Shown here: positions 63,101 to 64,000 of the stretch, in pieces
Layout: each line of letters begins with the position of its first letter
Numbering within the stretch: the stretch's first letter is position 1
Assembly (NCBI GenBank): GCA_021030905.1
Contig: JAGFMI010000016.1
Span: 868,001-932,000, forward strand
Direction: 5' to 3'
Source of the DNA: Pyrenula massariospora
Lineage: Eukaryota; Ascomycota; Eurotiomycetes; Pyrenulales; Pyrenulaceae
Length of the DNA stretch: 64,000 nucleotides
Notes under the pieces: model-generated
Seen by the model: only the letters and a program-made list of their open reading frames with translations
Database searches by the model: none
What the model was told of the DNA's origin: nothing
Translations under genes and position numbers: made by a program

Positions 63101-63230
63101 TGCCATACATTGCAGCAGAGCCAGGAGAGTAAGGGTCTTCCATGGGACTATCCATGGCATCCATGGCGAAAGAGAGAATTTCGGTCGAGCAAGTGGGTTT
63201 GGCAGAAGTGGAGGACTCTGTGGTGTTCAA
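60110..63230 (-). CDS. F-box / WD40 SCF ubiquitin-ligase receptor, two exons
   Basis: Exons 63230-62948 and 62898-60110 join (phase 1, 49-nt intron) to 1023 residues. After a low-complexity start, IAYEVLRTLRTSTVAAVVEK and the F-box (about 125-170, KLPAEITAIIFGFLDAPTLL) follow, then an acidic/basic linker. WD repeats run from about residue 310: WLVSGSRDKTLRVWDL, VIISGSSDTNVIVW, YIVSASGDRLIKVW, RIVSGSSDNTVRIF and, after a Ser/Gln-rich insert, RIICCSQDPRIVGWDF at the end. The layout resembles Cdc4/Pop-type substrate receptors that bind phosphorylated targets. A run of eleven Gln and ten consecutive His lies before the last blade (about 945-980). Start residue uncertain. Orthology to a named receptor is not established. 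Confidence 0.86.
60341..60410 (-). repeat. CAG/CAA and CAT/CAC triplet tracts coding poly-Gln and poly-His
   Basis: Triplet repeats on the sense (minus) strand encode about eleven Gln followed by ten His within the F-box/WD40 gene. Both codons of each amino acid are used, so the tract is old enough to have been mixed. Confidence 0.75.
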
Positions 63231-63482
63231 AGCTGATGATGTTGGATGACAGTAGCTGCGGAGGCGGTATAAGGGTGGTTAAACCGCCCACAGGAGAAGT
63301 TGTCGACGAGATCGAGGTGTTCTTCGATATCAGGTGTGAGGACCACCTCTTCCGGGCTCGGGATCGAGATGGTGGCGTCTGCAGAGAAGGCAACACGGCC
63401 GTATGGGATGGCTTTACATATGAGGGGCGAGCAAGGCTGTAGCCGGGGAAGGTTTCTCGATCCTGGGGTTGTTTTCTGCTGA

Positions 63483-63497
63483 CCTACCTTAGGTAGG
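63483..63497. promoter_or_regulatory. CCTACCT-T-AGGTAGG palindrome
   Basis: Seven-base arms pair perfectly around one base, about 250 bases upstream of the F-box start codon. Palindromes of this kind are common in fungal promoters. Function is inferred only. Confidence 0.35.
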
Positions 63498-63653
63498 GTC
63501 AGAGATGAATCGCAGCGTCGGCAGAAGTAGGTTATCAACAAAACATCAACAAGTCGACAGCGTTTGCCCACTAATAATTATTGGGGCACAAAGTTTCAAG
63601 GACGCTTGCCGAAGAATGTTTTGTTGTTTATGGTAAACATCCAAGTGTACAAG

Positions 63654-63661
63654 TCACGTGA
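63654..63661. promoter_or_regulatory. TCACGTGA palindrome (E-box)
   Basis: A full eight-base palindrome with the CACGTG core, about 420 bases upstream of the F-box/WD40 start. It is the type of site bound by Cbf1-like bHLH proteins. Confidence 0.35.
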
Positions 63662-64000
63662 TTTACGAAACCATGATTTGCTTGTTGCCGTGGGACGGCA
63701 ATAAAGGCTAACAAATAGTTTAGATACTAACATAAGTAGGAATCGGTCTTCGAACGGTCCTCCGCACCGTTAGACACTTATTTTTCCTTACTACAGTTGA
63801 GATACGTGCTCTATCGCACATCAACATGGGCCCAAATACGCGGCATGAGCAGTCGGCCAGGTTGCCCAGCAGGCTGCGGAGCCTTGAATTGCCTTGGACA
63901 TCGAGACGGCCAGAACTTTAGATTGATTGAAGTTGATTGCACCCAGATCTTTGGAGCGACTTTGTAGATGAGACTTTGCTTGGCTCAAAATCAAGGGATC

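Larger units (their letters stand above)
63231..64000. other. right edge of window
   Basis: Promoter of the F-box gene and beyond. A TCACGTGA palindrome and a CCTACCTTAGGTAGG palindrome (63483-63497) lie here. Frames of 60-114 codons have no motifs. Confidence 0.45.

Overview
The window is a gene-dense stretch of a filamentous ascomycete (Pezizomycotina) chromosome. Genes carry short spliceosomal introns (about 45-125 nt, mostly GTAAGT/GTATGT...CAG/TAG). Orthologues of fungal housekeeping proteins sit on both strands without operon-like grouping. Several products, such as the Dlt1, HET-domain, Uds1 and DSC-complex families, are typical of this group. A leotiomycete or close relative is plausible but is only an inference. 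I recognise 29 protein-coding genes, most of them rebuilt here by joining exons so that the reading frame closes exactly. I recognise no tRNA, rRNA, transposon or CRISPR array.

Layout. 0.7-2.3 kb: a GT71 mannosyltransferase. 3.2-3.6 kb: a BLOC-1 subunit 1-like protein. 4.9-6.8 kb: two tandem, three-exon genes for paralogous cysteine-rich secreted proteins, with gene-poor DNA around them. 8.1-14.3 kb: a NodB-type polysaccharide deacetylase, an HhH-GPD DNA glycosylase, an FAD monooxygenase and a beta-carbonic anhydrase. 14.3-21.9 kb: the mitochondrial GTPase Gep3, a GMC oxidoreductase and an 840-residue membrane protein. 22.6-29.4 kb: Sec17 (alpha-SNAP), a GatC-like Gta3, an NTF2-like protein, Dph1 and a DUF1295 membrane protein. 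29.9-35.5 kb: a Dsc2 rhomboid-like protein, a secreted phytase-type phosphatase and an Srp40/Nopp140 protein. 36.0-49.5 kb: exocyst Sec3, Dlt1, Aim32/Apd1, a Rer2-type cis-prenyltransferase and an unknown low-complexity protein. 50.1-64 kb: a HET-domain protein, a Uds1 coiled-coil protein, an FLVCR-like MFS carrier, Qcr6 and a large F-box/WD40 protein.

How the genes relate. Most are independent housekeeping genes in secretion and membrane traffic (Sec17, Sec3, BLOC-1, GT71, Rer2), mitochondrial function (Gep3, Gta3, Qcr6, Aim32) and ubiquitin ligases (Dsc2, the F-box protein). The accessory part is limited: the secreted cysteine-rich pair, the deacetylase, the monooxygenase and GMC oxidases, the phytase and the HET gene. 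The strongest candidate for something undescribed is the secreted pair. Both proteins share the spacing C-x8-C-x2-C-x13-C-x5-C and two phase-0 introns at matching places, and I cannot assign them to a named family.
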